DNA of 64,000 nt from Gonocerus acuteangulatus (GCA_946811695.1 OX328132.1:120894685-120958684), one strand, 5' to 3'. Positions 20,260 to 31,584 are shown, counted from the stretch's first letter. The notes: generated by a model from the sequence alone, not told the origin. Numbers and translations: made by a program.

Positions 20260-21944
20260 CACAGGTCTACAAAAATAATCTTTCTGAAATTTGATTTGAT
20301 GATTTTGGTCAATCTCTATGCTCCTTGGCGTGCTGAAGCCAAACATGAGGTCAGTCCCTCTCTATCACGTAAGGAAATTGTTCAATCTCATGTAAGGACA
20401 GAGGTACTACCATTAAAAGAAAACAGAATTGGCGAATAAGAGTTTTCATTTATTTCCATGATCTTTTAGTTATTTCAATGTTGTTTACTGTGCAAAATAC
20501 ATAAATGTGTAGAAATAACAGTTTCAGAATTAACAGTGGCATATTTAGTTATTATTTTTATGAAAACGTATTTTTTTCTCTTGAAAATTTCTCCGTGTTC
20601 GTTTCCGGCTGTAGGACTCTTCAGATGATTCACGCTGCAGCATCCAACAATAGTCAGCCATCATGTTTACGTTCCATTTGCCCTGATACCTACGTTCCAT
20701 TTCCTGGATGTCCTGATGGAACCTTTCCCCTTGTTCTTCACTTACTTCCCCTAAGTTTTCCGGAAAATAGTCCAGATGCGAATGTAAGAAGTGAACCTTC
20801 AAACTCATGTTGCAACCTTGTAATTGAAATGCCTTCAACATGCGTTCCACGATACTTCTGTAGTTGGGATCCTTCACGTTACCAAGGAACTTCTCAACAA
20901 CATCTTTAAAAGAATTCCAAGCTTCCTTCTCCTTCTCATTCATGGTCTGAGTGAAATGTGGATCTGTGAAAAGTTTCCGAATATCTGGGCCTACAAAAAT
21001 CCCCTCTTTTAGCTTTGCATCACTTAATCGTGGGAACTTGGAGCATAAGTACTTAAAACATTCACCTTCTTTATTGAGAGACTTTACGAATTGTTTTATC
21101 AGCCCTAGCTTTATGTGTAGAGGAGGTAGCAGGATTTTGTCAGAAGGAACCAAACTTCTCCTAATTACATTTTTTCGGCCTGGCGACAGAGCTCCTCGTG
21201 ATGGCCAGTCTTTGTTGTTCAAATGGGAATTTCTGTCTCGGCTATCCCATAAACATAAAAAACAAGGGAACTTGGTGTACCCTGATTGCTGACCTAAGAG
21301 CATAGTAAGTACTTTCAAGTCTCCACATATCAACCAGTTATGCTCATTATAATGAATTCATTCGAGAACTAATGACAAATTTTCGTATGTTTCTTTTAAA
21401 TGTACCGAATGGCCAACTGGAACTGAAGCATAAGTATTGCCATTGTGCAACAAAACAGCTTTTAGACTTCCCTTTGATGAGTCTATGAATAGACGCCAAT
21501 GAATCGGGTCATATTGTATACCAAATGTGTTCACTTCAGTTGATACTACTGAACTGAGAGAATGAACAGAAATTTAGCTCCAAGTTCCTGATACAACAGG
21601 TTCAATCTCGTTTAGCTTCAGACGGTGACATCTGAGACCAAACAAGTACGTTCCTGTCTGAACAGGTCGTGCCTAGACACCCTCAGGCCTACAACATCTA
21701 CTGAGGGAGTCATTGCCTACACCACCTAGTGAAAGATGTCTGTTTATAAAAAGAGAAATCGTTTGGAAAAAAAAAACCTACTTCTTACCAAATTTATGTG
21801 TATAGCAGGTATATTATGTTCTATGGATTTTAAAAAAATCTGTACGTGATAGAGAAAAATGGACTTCATTCTCGGCCTTAGCACACCGAGAAACACAGAG
21901 ATTAGCCAAAATCATCAAATCAAATTTTTGGTTGTAGACCTGTG
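20260..21944 (-). mobile_element. TIR DNA transposon carrying a DDE-like protein of unnamed family
   Basis: The left end (20260 on) reads CACAGGTCTACAA, and the right end (21944 back), reverse-complemented, begins with the same 13 bases. Similarity extends for about 105-115 bp, including TTTGATTTGATGATTTTGG and CTCTATCACGTA. The element is flanked by TTA on both sides (20257-20259 and 21945-21947). Its only cargo is the minus-strand protein at 20545-21530. CAC termini with a 3-bp duplication recall CMC-type transposons, but the class is an inference. Stops in the protein show this copy is inactive. Confidence 0.78.
20545..21530 (-). pseudogene. Probable transposase of an uncharacterised arthropod family, one in-frame stop
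   Basis: From 21333 down to 20545 a 262-codon frame is open. Upstream it continues across a TGA at about 21357-21359 with WRLFIDSSKGSLKAVLLHNG (about 21500-21440) and VPVGHSVHLKETYENLSLVL. Later come ICGDLKVLTMLLGQQSGYTK, PCFLCLWDSR (a CxxC), LPPLHIKLGLIKQFVKSLN, HFLHSHLDYFPENLGEVSEE and QGERFHQDIQEMERRYQGKW. I recognise this as a protein found repeatedly in arthropod genomes without an assigned function. Two aspartates about 54 residues apart (FIDSS, CGDLK), a CxxC, a conserved H, and a conserved glutamate-rich EEQGER about 195 residues later resemble a DDE transposase with an insertion domain. This is inference; the terminal repeats around it support it. Confidence 0.7.
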
Positions 21945-22011
21945 TTATTTTTTATTGAACCTCTACCTTACATATATTTGATTATAGAAAGTTAACTATA
22001 AATATGCGGAG

Positions 22012-22014
<3 letters not shown>

Positions 22015-22068
<54 letters not shown>

Positions 22069-22070
22069 AT
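22015..22070. repeat. (TA)n microsatellite
   Basis: TA units with one CA interruption. Confidence 0.95.
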
Positions 22071-22089
22071 ATATTAATTGTTCTGAATG

Positions 22090-22232
22090 ATGACCCAATA
22101 TATATTATTCACTTCTTCTTATTTATTTCTATGGCAGGGGGTCCATAAAGTACTACTACACCACTCGTTCTGTTCAACTACTTTATTTGAAATCTTTGCC
22201 AATGGGCAAGAAATAAGAAGAAGTGATATATA
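22090..22232. repeat. Hairpin module between TA tracts, copy 1
   Basis: GATGACCCAATATATAT is followed by CACTTCTTCTTATTT (22110 on) and ends with AAATAAGAAGAAGTG (to about 22225), an inverted repeat with arms of about 27 bases. A (TA)n tract lies on either side. A similar module is at 33787-33930. Confidence 0.65.
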
Positions 22233-22349
22233 TATATGTTAATATACAAATGCAAGTGATATGCTGTTTATTGCATGAGACTTGCAGAAAAAATAAACTC
22301 CCTTCTTGCAGGGTTACTGTAAGGAGGAAACAAATAAAAAGAAACAAAA

Positions 22350-22418
22350 AAAAATATATATATATATATATACACATATATACATATATATGTATATATA
22401 TATATATATAAATATATA

Positions 22419-22460
<42 letters not shown>
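22350..22460. repeat. (TA)n microsatellite with CA, GTA and AAATA interruptions
   Basis: Compound TA tract. Confidence 0.93.
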
Positions 22461-22465
<5 letters not shown>

Positions 22466-22534
22466 GCACATATGATTAATAAGTATGAATATTTCAATTT
22501 TGATGTAGCTGAAGACAATTTTAACAATATATTA

Positions 22535-23480
22535 TGCAAGTATAGTTTTCTTACCTTGTCACTCTCTTTTCTCAATTATTGTATTTGTCCATTTTTTAAA
22601 ATATATGTAAAGAATACTATATTCACTTCTTATGCATAGGTAAGATTGTCCCAATACTATATTCACTTCTTATGCATAGGTAAGATTGTCCCAATACTAT
22701 ATTCACTTCTTATGCATAGGTAAGATTGTCCCAATACTATATTCACTTCTTATGCATAGGTAAGATTGTCCCAATACTATATTCACTTCTTATGCATAGG
22801 TAAGATTGTCCCAATATTTATTTAAATCATTAGCAATAGTTCTTGCAAGTTATCCTTTTATGCCTAAATCTTCCTTATTTTCAATTATTTTATTCATTGA
22901 AAAATCTATCATTTTTTTTTAATATGTGCAAATAATATTATATTCATTACATATGTCCCAATATTTATGGACGTAAACAAATGTTTGGCAATCGTATTTG
23001 CAAGTTAATCTTTTCTGCCTAAATCTTACTTTTTTTCCAATGAATGTATTTATTAAAAAATCTGTCATTATTTAAATATGTGCAAATAATATTATATTCA
23101 TAAGGTATATATTAATATGTATGGTTGTTTAAATTTTTATGGAAAGATATCCTTTCATACCTAAACCTTCATTTTTTTCAATTATTTTATTTATTAAAAA
23201 CTCTTTCATTTTTTTAAATATGTGTAAACAATGTTATATTCATTTTTTATTATTTATGGGGGTTAAAAAATGTTTAGCAATAGTTTGTGAAAGTCTTCTT
23301 TTCTTGCCTTTATTTCTATTATTTTATTCATTAAAAAATCTGTATTTTTTGAAAATTTGTGTAAAGAATTCCATATTCATTATGTGTATATATTTTGTGC
23401 AAGTTATCCTTTCATGCCTATGCGTTTATTTTTTTGATTTAATTATTTTATACATTCACAAATCTGTAAATATAACTCCG
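22535..23480. repeat. Diverged tandem repeat of about 150 bp (about six units)
   Basis: Landmarks recur at about 22535, 22844, 23000, 23142, 23288 and 23398: a GCAAGTTATCCTTTTATGCCT-like start, TTTTCAATTATTTTATTCATT, then AATATGTGCAAA and ATTATATTCAT. Units are strongly diverged and of uneven length. A young 40-bp sub-array is embedded in the first unit. Confidence 0.7.
22613..22817. repeat. 40-bp tandem array, five identical units
   Basis: The unit containing ATTCACTTCTTATGCATAGG and TAAGATTGTCCCAATACTAT starts at 22621, 22661, 22701, 22741 and 22781 with no differences seen, so it is a recent expansion inside the older 150-bp repeat. Confidence 0.97.
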
Positions 23481-23689
23481 ATCCGACAGTATCTGTTAAA
23501 TATTAATAAAAAAAATATTTAATTAGTACAATCAATTCTCAATCCTAGATATCCCAAATATTTACATAAACTAAAAAGCGTTCCTTATCCGGATCTTTTC
23601 AATCCACTCTCTTAACTATTTAATGATCCCTGCAGAAACTTCTGACTTCTCTTTCTTTCACCGTCAACCCAAGCAGAGTCGGTGGGGTG

Positions 23690-24350
23690 GAACAACGCCA
23701 ACAGGGAGTGAGTACCTGAGGGACCCTAACATAAATCTTTTAAATCAGTTATTATGGTCATTTCTGACTATGATCCAGCTCGGTAGCCATCCCATTGTAT
23801 AACATAGGCCTTTTCTTCTTACCAGCCACCGAGCTTGTGACGGAAAAGGCAAAGCGACTTAATCTCGGAGGTAGTACCTGAGCTACCTTAACATAAATCA
23901 GGTATTTCGGCACTATCTATCCATCTCAAACTCAGTTTTGATCCCATCATGTTTTATAGTCCCTTCCTTAATCACCAACCTAGTAATTGTAGAGGCAAAG
24001 CAACTTAATCTCGGAGGTAGTACCTGAGCTACCCTAACATAAATCAGGTATTTCGGAACTTTCTATCCATCTCAAACTCAGTATTGATCCCATCATTCTC
24101 TACAGACCTTTCCTTAATCACCAAACTAGTGACGGAAAAGGCAAAGCAACTTAATCTCGGAGGTAGTACCTGAGCTACCTTAACATAAATCAGGTATTTC
24201 GGCACTTTCTATCCATCTCAAACTCAGTATTGATCCCTTCATTCTCTATAGACCTTTCCTTAATCACCAAACTAGTAATTGTAGAGGCAAACCAACTTAA
24301 TCTCGGGGGGAGTACCTGAGCTACCCTAACACAAATATTAAAAATCAGAT
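23690..24350. repeat. About 146-bp tandem repeat (four clear units and one diverged)
   Basis: ACTTAATCTCGG followed by AGTACCTGAGCTACC starts near 23857, 24003, 24149 and 24293, spaced 144-147 bases. A diverged fifth unit precedes at 23690-23830. Other anchors are CAGGTATTTCGG and CCATCTCAAACTCAG. Confidence 0.9.
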
Positions 24351-24819
24351 ATCTGAGCATTTTCAATAAAAAATCAAGAAATAAAGGAATGGACAATAAA
24401 TATTTATTAACACAAGTACAAAATTATTAACTTCTACACACTCAATCTTGAAAATTGAGGACTGCTCACTTACAGAAAAATTCAGGAAAACATTTAAAAC
24501 AAAAAGACAAAAATGAGTGGCCAATAATTCCAAAACAATTTTATGATAAATAACTTCTTGTTCTAGAGAAATGTGTTAAAGCAGGACACAAAGATTCAAG
24601 ATGGAGATATTAGAATTGGAAAACTCTCTATTGTAAAAGCAGAACAACCATCATAGATATTTTCTGTTATCTTTATTTTATTTATTTTTTTAATTCGAAT
24701 ATTTATATTAGGAATTTTGTAAATTTCACATTAGATATGATATTAGATTGAGATTAAAAATTAGCTAACAATTTGATGTCTCTCATAAAGTGTCATTGTA
24801 ATATTCTTTACAGACATAA
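24351..24819. other. Unassigned AT-rich segment
   Basis: No supportable feature. Confidence 0.5.
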
Positions 24820-24823
24820 AAAT

Positions 24824-24874
<51 letters not shown>

Positions 24875-25030
24875 TATTTACCAAATCAATATCAAGATAT
24901 ATTTACATATTTACCATCGTTATTTTCGTGATCTATGAGTTCTGGAGCAGTTCTGGATTGTGTCGTCAGGTTGATGTCATAAGCGAGTTTCCTCCCTATG
25001 CAAGAAGCGTGGAAACGCGCTAAAATTATG
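24820..25030. repeat. Third partial copy of the palindrome arm
   Basis: A (TA)n tract (24827-24868) is followed by TTATTTTCGTGATCTATGAG, TTCTGGA, GTTGATGTCATAAGC and TTTCCTCC, matching the outer end of the palindrome arms at 16450-16600 and 18435-18590. There is no inner part. Confidence 0.7.
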
Positions 25031-25855
25031 TCAACTTTCTTCCAAAAATTATTCTCATAGTAATTTATTGTGGATTATGAATATACACAAGGAGTCAAAT
25101 AAATATGAAAATGGGGGTTGTAACAATTTATTAAAAGCATTTAGCAATATCCAGGACTACAAAAATGTCAACTTAATTTACATCAAATTTTGAGAAACTA
25201 CATAAAATATCATATATAAACATAAACTTAAAATATAAACACTGACTTGTATATATTAATTTACAAAGATGATTTGTTAAAAAATATATTCTTCCAGCAT
25301 GATTATAATAAACATAAAGTGCATGATAATAAATATTTAAGGATTATTACAAAACATTGTACACAAATGAAAAAAAAATAAACTATAAACTATCAAATAA
25401 ACTCTTACTCATTAATTTAGAATAGTGATAATATAATGAATAGTATAATATTTAAGATAATAATTTATCGGCAATTTTAGATATAATAGCCATTCGTGTT
25501 GAGGAAGCATGGATCCCAAAGACTGTTTTACAAAATCAAAATTGGAAAAGAATTTGCATTAGAAAGACCCAGCTTCATAAATCTTTGTGTAAGCAAATTC
25601 AAATTTCAAATAAGAACTTTCGGTTCATCATTTTTCAAATGGTAAATTATTTTTTATGCTGCTCAATTCTTTTAAAGATTACCATTGAGTGTCTCAGAAG
25701 TCAAGTGGTCTAAGTGAGATTTAAAAGTGATTTTCTTGACAGTTGCTCCCACCTAGCATGTGTTCTCAAATTAAGGGGTCTATGTTCGGATTCTCCAATT
25801 ATTTTGCATATTAATCATAAGCCGGATCATAAACAGCTAAGGAATAAATTAGTAA
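25031..25855. other. Unassigned AT-rich segment
   Basis: No gene recognised. The 74-codon frame at 25714-25938 runs into the duplicated segment and shows no motif. Confidence 0.45.
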
Positions 25856-26302
25856 TGAAATTCTTAGAATATATACCAGAACTCTATGAAGAAAGAAGAG
25901 ACTTTGTAGGAGGAGCACAAATTAGTATTTCTGGTTAAAATATGACTTTTATTTCATTTACATAAATTTGCCTTTTATTTTTAGTCTAATTTTGCTCATA
26001 ATTTCAAATTTCAGTTAATAGATAAAAGTTAAGTTTCTGTTTTCTGGAGTTGCGGAAAATTTTTTAATTGAAAGCGGTTAGATTTCTTCTTTTTTTTTTT
26101 TTTTTTTTTTTGTCTTATTTTCTACTTGTTGGACTCCAGAATGGAACAATTACAGCTTTCGAACCGATTCTCGTACTCATACGGTTATGCAACATATCTA
26201 AAACGCATTCGTGTTTGTTAAAGATATCCATCCCAATAATTATATGTTTAACGAGAAAGGGCGCAATTCTGAGAGTTAAATCAAATTTATGATTCTTGAT
26301 AG
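25856..26302 (-). pseudogene. Duplicated retrotransposon protease fragment, copy 1
   Basis: Nearly identical over about 445 bases to 27316-27752, differing mainly in a T-run length and a few bases. The minus-strand reading ends with HIIIGMD(I/F)FNKHECV and VPFWSPTSRK as in copy 2, so this is the C-terminal part of the same retropepsin plus its downstream sequence. Upstream of 26302 the copies diverge abruptly. Confidence 0.8.
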
Positions 26303-27315
26303 ATGCCAGTCGTCTAGTATGATAGGAACTGTAAAAATCTAGTTTTTGCTATTACCACATATGTTCAACTTTGACTCCATTTTCCTCAAAACATTGAGTT
26401 TGTTACATAGACCCCTCGACTTCTGGGGTTCTCAATTAGAACAATAAAAAAACATAAAAATATATAAATAACATTTCTTTGGTCATTTCCTTATTTACCT
26501 TGAATTTTGTTGTTTTGTATTGTATTGGAGTTTTGTACATATATATATATATATATATAAAATAAAAACGCAATATATGTAATTATATCAGAAAATAAGT
26601 CAATCAAGGTTGATAAAAAACTGTTCCTTCATTTGGAGAGCCTTTTTTAATAAAATAAAAATAAAATGACGCAAAAAATAAATATCCCAATATCCCAACA
26701 GTCACTTATAATTGAAGGGCTTAGTGCCAAAGGTGACTAACCCACAATTATAAATAACTGAGAAAGTCGGATTTAAAGCTAGGAAGAATCTGAAAAACAT
26801 TAATGTTGGTGACAGAAATTAATTGATCCAATTGATATAATTTCTGTCTGAAAATTATAAAATCTTATTAAATTAAATTATAAGTCTTTACATGTAATCA
26901 AAATATTCGAAGCACCCCCCACCCAAAAAAAAAAAAAAAAAAAAAAATTAATTTTTACACTTTTCATTTTTTTTAAAAATTGGATTTAAAAATCTGGGCC
27001 TCATAACTTCAGGCCTTTAATTCAGAAATGTTAGTGCCGGGAAATGAAAATACACAATTGGTCAAGATGAGGAAAACCTTCATAATATCTGAATTTAGAA
27101 ACATTTTTAAAAGTAGGTATATATTTTAGAACTCTTTGGAGAAAGATGAAAACTTAAAATAAATTTTAAGTATGCATATGAGAATTCTTTAAATAATGAG
27201 GAAAAATTAAAAACAAATTTTAAGGATGTAAATCAAAATTCTTTAAAAGAAAAAAAAATGAAAATATTCTAAGAATATATATCAGAATTCTTTGAAGAAT
27301 GTCAAAAAAATAGTA
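26303..27315. other. AT-rich segment with short degenerate repeats
   Basis: Contains a short TA tract (26537-26560), an A run (26925-26947) and, at 27120-27315, degenerate units of about 60 bp with AGAATTCTTT(A/G)AA and AATTTTAAG(T/G)AT. No gene seen. Confidence 0.5.
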
Positions 27316-27752
27316 ATAAAATTCTTAGAATATATACCAGAACTCTATGAAGAAGGAAGAAACTTTGTAGGAGGAGCACAAATTAGTATTTCTGGTTAAA
27401 ATATGACTTTTATTTCATTTACATAAATTTGCCTTTTATTTTTAGTCTAATTTTGCTCATAATTTCAAATTTCAGTTAATAGATAAAAGTTAAGTTTCTG
27501 TTTTCTGGAGTTGCGGAAATTTTTTTAATTGAAAGCGGTTAGATTTCTTCTTTTTTTTTTTTTTGTCTTATTTTCTACTTGTTGGACTCCAGAATGGAAC
27601 AATTACAGCTTTCGAACCGATTTTCATACTCATACGGTTATGCAACATATCTATAACGCATTCGTGTTTGTTAAAGAAATCCATCCCAATAATTATATGT
27701 TTAACGAGAAAGGGCGCAATTCTGAGAGTTAAATCAAATTTATGATTCTTGA
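27316..27752. repeat. Segmental duplication, copy 2 of 25856-26302
   Basis: Starts at AATTCTTAGAATATATACCA and ends near AAATTTATGATTCTTGAT, almost identical to copy 1, 1460 bases away in direct orientation. Confidence 0.9.
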
Positions 27753-28053
27753 TGGATGCCTTTATGACAATTTGCCTTCTAAGTATAATATTCTCCCCTT
27801 TCTTTGCCGTATACATGGATTCATAAATAGGAATGACCTCGTGACGGATGGTGTCTTCGATTGTAGCATAGTGTTCGCCATTCATAGACGAATAAGTCGC
27901 TCCGGTGTCAAGCAAGGCTGCATATGTCTTACCGTTTATGACTAACTTTATCTCGGGCGTGAAATAGAAATGTTCATCCAATGTGATTGCTCGAGGAAGG
28001 TCCTCCGGTGTCTTGACAATCCTGCGGGGTCTTAACGACTTCCTTCGCATCAT
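27568..28053 (-). pseudogene. Retroviral-type aspartic protease domain from an LTR retrotransposon
   Basis: The frame from 28053 down to 27568 is 161 codons. LVINGKTYAALLDTGATYSS carries the D-T-G active site (D49-T50-G51), and HIIIGMDFFNKHECVIDM, about 75 residues on, matches the second conserved strand of retropepsins. N-terminal residues are basic (KSLRPRR). The frame ends soon after VPFWSPTSRK, with no reverse transcriptase following, so this is a fragment of a gag-pol, likely Ty3/gypsy-like. The domain itself reads intact. No LTRs were found. Confidence 0.75.
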
Positions 28054-28486
28054 TTCCTCCGCGGGCTTTTAGAAGATGCTCAGAAATAGCGATGACAAGA
28101 TGTGCTGTGGCTGTGGGAAAATATCTTCCAACACCTTTCAGTATCTAGAAAAGAGAAAAATATATTAAGAAAGAATACAAAGAAAACAAAAAAAAAAAAA
28201 AAATTAAAATTGAATATCGTCGTTTATGAATTACCCGTAATCAAAGTTCTGTTCCTTCAAAAAAATACGTTTTTTTTAAATTTTCCCACGTCAAAATACA
28301 AAAACGTATGTGGATGCTTATTAAAGCAAATTTCTTATTGCGATTTTTCAATTAACCTTTGTCGAGAACGCAGTGGACGGGTAAGCATAACGAACTTGAC
28401 CTTTATTACATATTTTTGCATCAAATTACATCAAAATAGGCACTTATTTAAAGAATGTAACGAGCAAACAGATAAATATGTTTGTG

Positions 28487-28488
<2 letters not shown>
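28054..28488. other. Unassigned segment
   Basis: It lies upstream of the protease on its strand and may be decayed gag, but no zinc knuckle is readable. Confidence 0.4.

Positions 28489-28540
<52 letters not shown>
28489..28540. repeat. (TA)n microsatellite
   Basis: About 26 TA units. Confidence 0.97.
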
Positions 28541-28546
<6 letters not shown>

Positions 28547-28579
28547 ATCCTATGTTGAAACGTTTCGGCAATCATATCT

Positions 28580-28660
28580 CATTTTTGGATTTCAAATCCA
28601 AAAATGAGATTTTATTGCCGAAGATATTGAAGGAAATCTCATTTTTGGATTTCATGGTTA
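28580..28660. repeat. Perfect short palindrome plus a third arm
   Basis: TCTCATTTTTGGATTT, one C, then its exact complement AAATCCAAAAATGAGA form a 16-bp stem (about 28580-28612). The arm ATCTCATTTTTGGATTTC recurs at about 28638-28655. Confidence 0.9.
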
Positions 28661-28840
28661 CTGTCATGTTATATTATTATTATATAAGAAATAATTCACA
28701 ATCAAACAGATAGACAGATTCAAAAAGTTCTTATAGCTGAAACGTTTCTGTAACGAAATTAAATAACCTGGCGTGTGACATGCCGCACCATATGTAACTT
28801 GAAAATAAAATATACAAGGACTGAATAAAGCTGTGATCAA

Positions 28841-28842
<2 letters not shown>

Positions 28843-28909
<67 letters not shown>
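28843..28909. repeat. (TA)n microsatellite
   Basis: About 33 TA units. Confidence 0.97.
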
Positions 28910-28912
<3 letters not shown>

Positions 28913-29510
28913 ATAGGTTGATCTTGGGACACCTTTTGCCTAAATGTTTCACGTTAAAACTGTGTTCTGTCTGAAAATGAATTGAATTTTGAACTAATTA
29001 CAAATATTTGTGGAACCAATTTCAAAAATTTTTCTTCGAAGAACAGGCAGATATATGTATATAATATACAAATTTTACTGACCGTTATTCTTGTGAACCA
29101 GCTACTCTTCCGATGGGGATCCTTGGTTGATCAAAAGCAAGAAATACCTTTGGTTGAGACCGGACAAGAGGTAGAGGGTTATATGTAAGTATGAGACTGC
29201 CCACATCCACAAGGAGTGGGAGGGCTGCCCAAGAACTAGCTTACTCTACAGAAATCCAAGATAAGGCGAGGCACCTCCGTCAGTCATCATCCCTTTTTCA
29301 TGTAAGTAGTCTGTCTACTCTATCCAATAATGTATCTGTTGTATAGGTAGTATTTAACAGTCGAAAAATGTAAGATTTCATGATTCTAAAATACAATTAT
29401 AGATAAATTATGTATGTTTTCATTAATGAGTCAACCTCATAATTGGGTTTCTTCTCAGCTGAAAGACTCCACTAATTATGCAAAAATTCCCAAATTGTAT
29501 CCGGGCAATT
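28910..29510. other. Unassigned segment
   Basis: A 68-codon plus frame at 28982-29188 has no recognisable motif. Nothing else supportable. Confidence 0.45.
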
Positions 29511-29512
29511 CC

Positions 29513-30256
29513 TACCTTCGCATCACCAATGCTCAACGATATCCTTTCAATCAAGTTATTTATCATGTTTCGTGACATTATCCCGTTTAACTTGGCCTTC
29601 AACAAAGCTGGAATGAATATATCACATAGGGGAATGAGGAAGTCGACAAAATCCGGACCATTTCTACCTTCGCATCACCAATGCTCAACGATATCCTTTC
29701 AATCAAGTTATTTATCATGTTTCGTGACATTATCCCGTTTAACTTGGCCTTCAACAAAGCTGGAATGAATATATCACATAGGGGAATGAGGAAGTCGACA
29801 AAATCCGGACCATTTCTACCTTCGCATCACCAATGCTCAACGATATCCTTTCAATCAAGTTATTTATCATGTTTCGTGACATTATCCCGTTTAACTTGGC
29901 CTTCAACAAAGCTGGAATGAATATATCACATAGGGGAATGAGGAAGTCGACAAAATCCGGACCATTTCTACCTTCGCATCACCAATGCTCAACGATATCC
30001 TTTCAATCAAGTTATTTATCATGTTTCGTGACATTATCCCGTTTAACTTGGCCTTCAACAAAGCTGGAATGAATATATCACATAGGGGAATGAGGAAGTC
30101 GACAAAATCCGGACCATTTCTACCTTCGCATCACCAATGCTCAACGATATCCTTTCAATCAAGTTATTTATCATGTTTCGTGACATTATCCCGTTTAACT
30201 TGGCCTTCAACAAAGCTGGAATGAATATATCACATAGGGGAATGAGGAAGTCGAAA
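29513..30256. repeat. 152-bp tandem array, almost identical units (about five)
   Basis: Units begin ACCTTCGCATCACCAATGCT at 29513, 29665, 29817, 29969 and 30121. I see no differences between the complete copies. The unit is not a multiple of three, so the open frames across it are chance. The array ends 120 bases before a LINE RNase H tail. Confidence 0.97.
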
Positions 30257-30374
30257 TCATCATCAAATGAAAATCGCATCATCAAGCAACGCCAATCATC
30301 GAATAAATGATAAAACAATGTTCTCCGACTGGAAATATTTAATTAAACGAAATAAAAATTAGCCATTGGACCAA

Positions 30375-30680
30375 ACATTTGATTGAGAAAGGCCTGAGAA
30401 AAATAATGACAATCTCGAAACTATGGCACAAAAGTGAACGGTCTTCAAGAAGAGAAGAAGTTGTTCTGTGCAGATTAAGGATCGGCCACTGCCTACTCAG
30501 GAAAGAATACCTTTTCCTCAACCTATATCCACCTTCATGCAGCTGTGATGTAGGGCAGCTTCTGACCGCAAAACATTTATTAATTTCATGCAGAAACTTC
30601 TCAACCATAAAAAAAAATCATTGGGTAGCGGATCTTCAATTGAACAAATTCTTGGGGATAAAGAATACGCCATAAAAAAG
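30375..30680 (+). pseudogene. LINE RNase H C-terminal tail
   Basis: The plus frame contains SRREEVVLCRLRIGHCLLRK, then PPSCSCDVGQLLTAKHLLIS and CRNFSTIKKNHW. This is the (L)CRLRIGHTxLTHxxL, CxxC and KHxLxxCxxF pattern that ends the RNase H domain of I/Jockey-related LINE proteins. The frame ends at the stop after FLGIKNTP (30675). Upstream polymerase sequence is absent; the 152-bp array takes its place. It is a 5'-truncated or eroded copy, of a different lineage from the Jockey element at 2862-7240, which has no RNase H. Confidence 0.8.
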
Positions 30681-30776
30681 CTTTTCAAATTTTAAAGATG
30701 GACCGACTTAAATTCAAAATTCTAAATTTTGTTACTTTTATTATTTTTTAAACTAACATTCATTAAAATTATTATC

Positions 30777-30777
<1 letters not shown>

Positions 30778-30843
<66 letters not shown>

Positions 30844-30846
30844 CAT
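30778..30846. repeat. (TA)n microsatellite with CA interruptions
   Basis: Mostly TA units. Confidence 0.95.
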
Positions 30847-31140
30847 ACATAATTTAATTTAATAATTTTATTTATATTCCATAAAATGTGGTTTTTAACC
30901 ACCAGTTGGAGAACTTATATTTGTAATACTTTTAGGCCTGTAAAGCATAAATGAAAATAAGCAGAATATATTTCAGGAAGCAATATTTATTAATAAAAAA
31001 GTTAATACTATAAAAATCAAAGGTAGATGTGAAGTTTAGGGGCCTCCTCACCGATTTTTTTGTCCGGTGGTCATACAACATATATATATTTATTTCGCAT
31101 TATGGGCATACGTGCTGTGCGTTTCCGCTCGCTTAAGAAG
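30847..31140. other. Unassigned segment
   Basis: AT-rich, no feature supported. Confidence 0.45.
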
Positions 31141-31141
31141 A

Positions 31142-31375
31142 TATCAAAACTCTAGTCAATCCAACTCGCTAAAATGAATACAGTTCTATTAATTTTAGCG
31201 AGTTGGATTGACTTGAGTGTTGAAGGTTACTTTACTACCAGCAACAACCAATAGAATTGCCCATAGGAATAGCCAATAGAAAAACTAATGAGTTATGCGC
31301 GTGCGCTGAATCACAATTATAATCACTACAGATACTTCACAAGTAACTGGATGTGGTCTTCGCAAACAGACCTGA
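31142..31375 (+). repeat. Dispersed repeat S, copy B (uninterrupted)
   Basis: Begins with the hairpin ACTCTAGTCAATCCAACTCG...CGAGTTGGATTGACTTGAGT (about 31150-31223) and continues through GGTTACTTTACTACCAGCAA and GAGTTATGCGCGTGCGCTGA to AAGTAACTGGATGTGGTCTT. It is the reverse-orientation partner of 18916-19575 without the nested MITE. Confidence 0.88.
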
Positions 31376-31531
31376 CTAATTCTTAAAAATATATGAGATG
31401 ATTTGTTGAAAATCTAAATAAAAGATAATGATTTTGCAAAGATGCCGTAGTTGTCAGAAACGCATTCAAAATAAAGAATGTCATAAAAATAAATTTATAA
31501 TTTGACTTAAGAGGTATTTCTTGTACAAAGA

Positions 31532-31584
<53 letters not shown>

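Noticed and set aside
22613..22817. CRISPR-like regular array
   Set aside because: The 40-bp units are directly contiguous with no unique spacers, in eukaryotic sequence.
29478..30318. Repeated 79-codon frames
   Set aside because: They are generated by the identical 152-bp array; the frame changes every unit.
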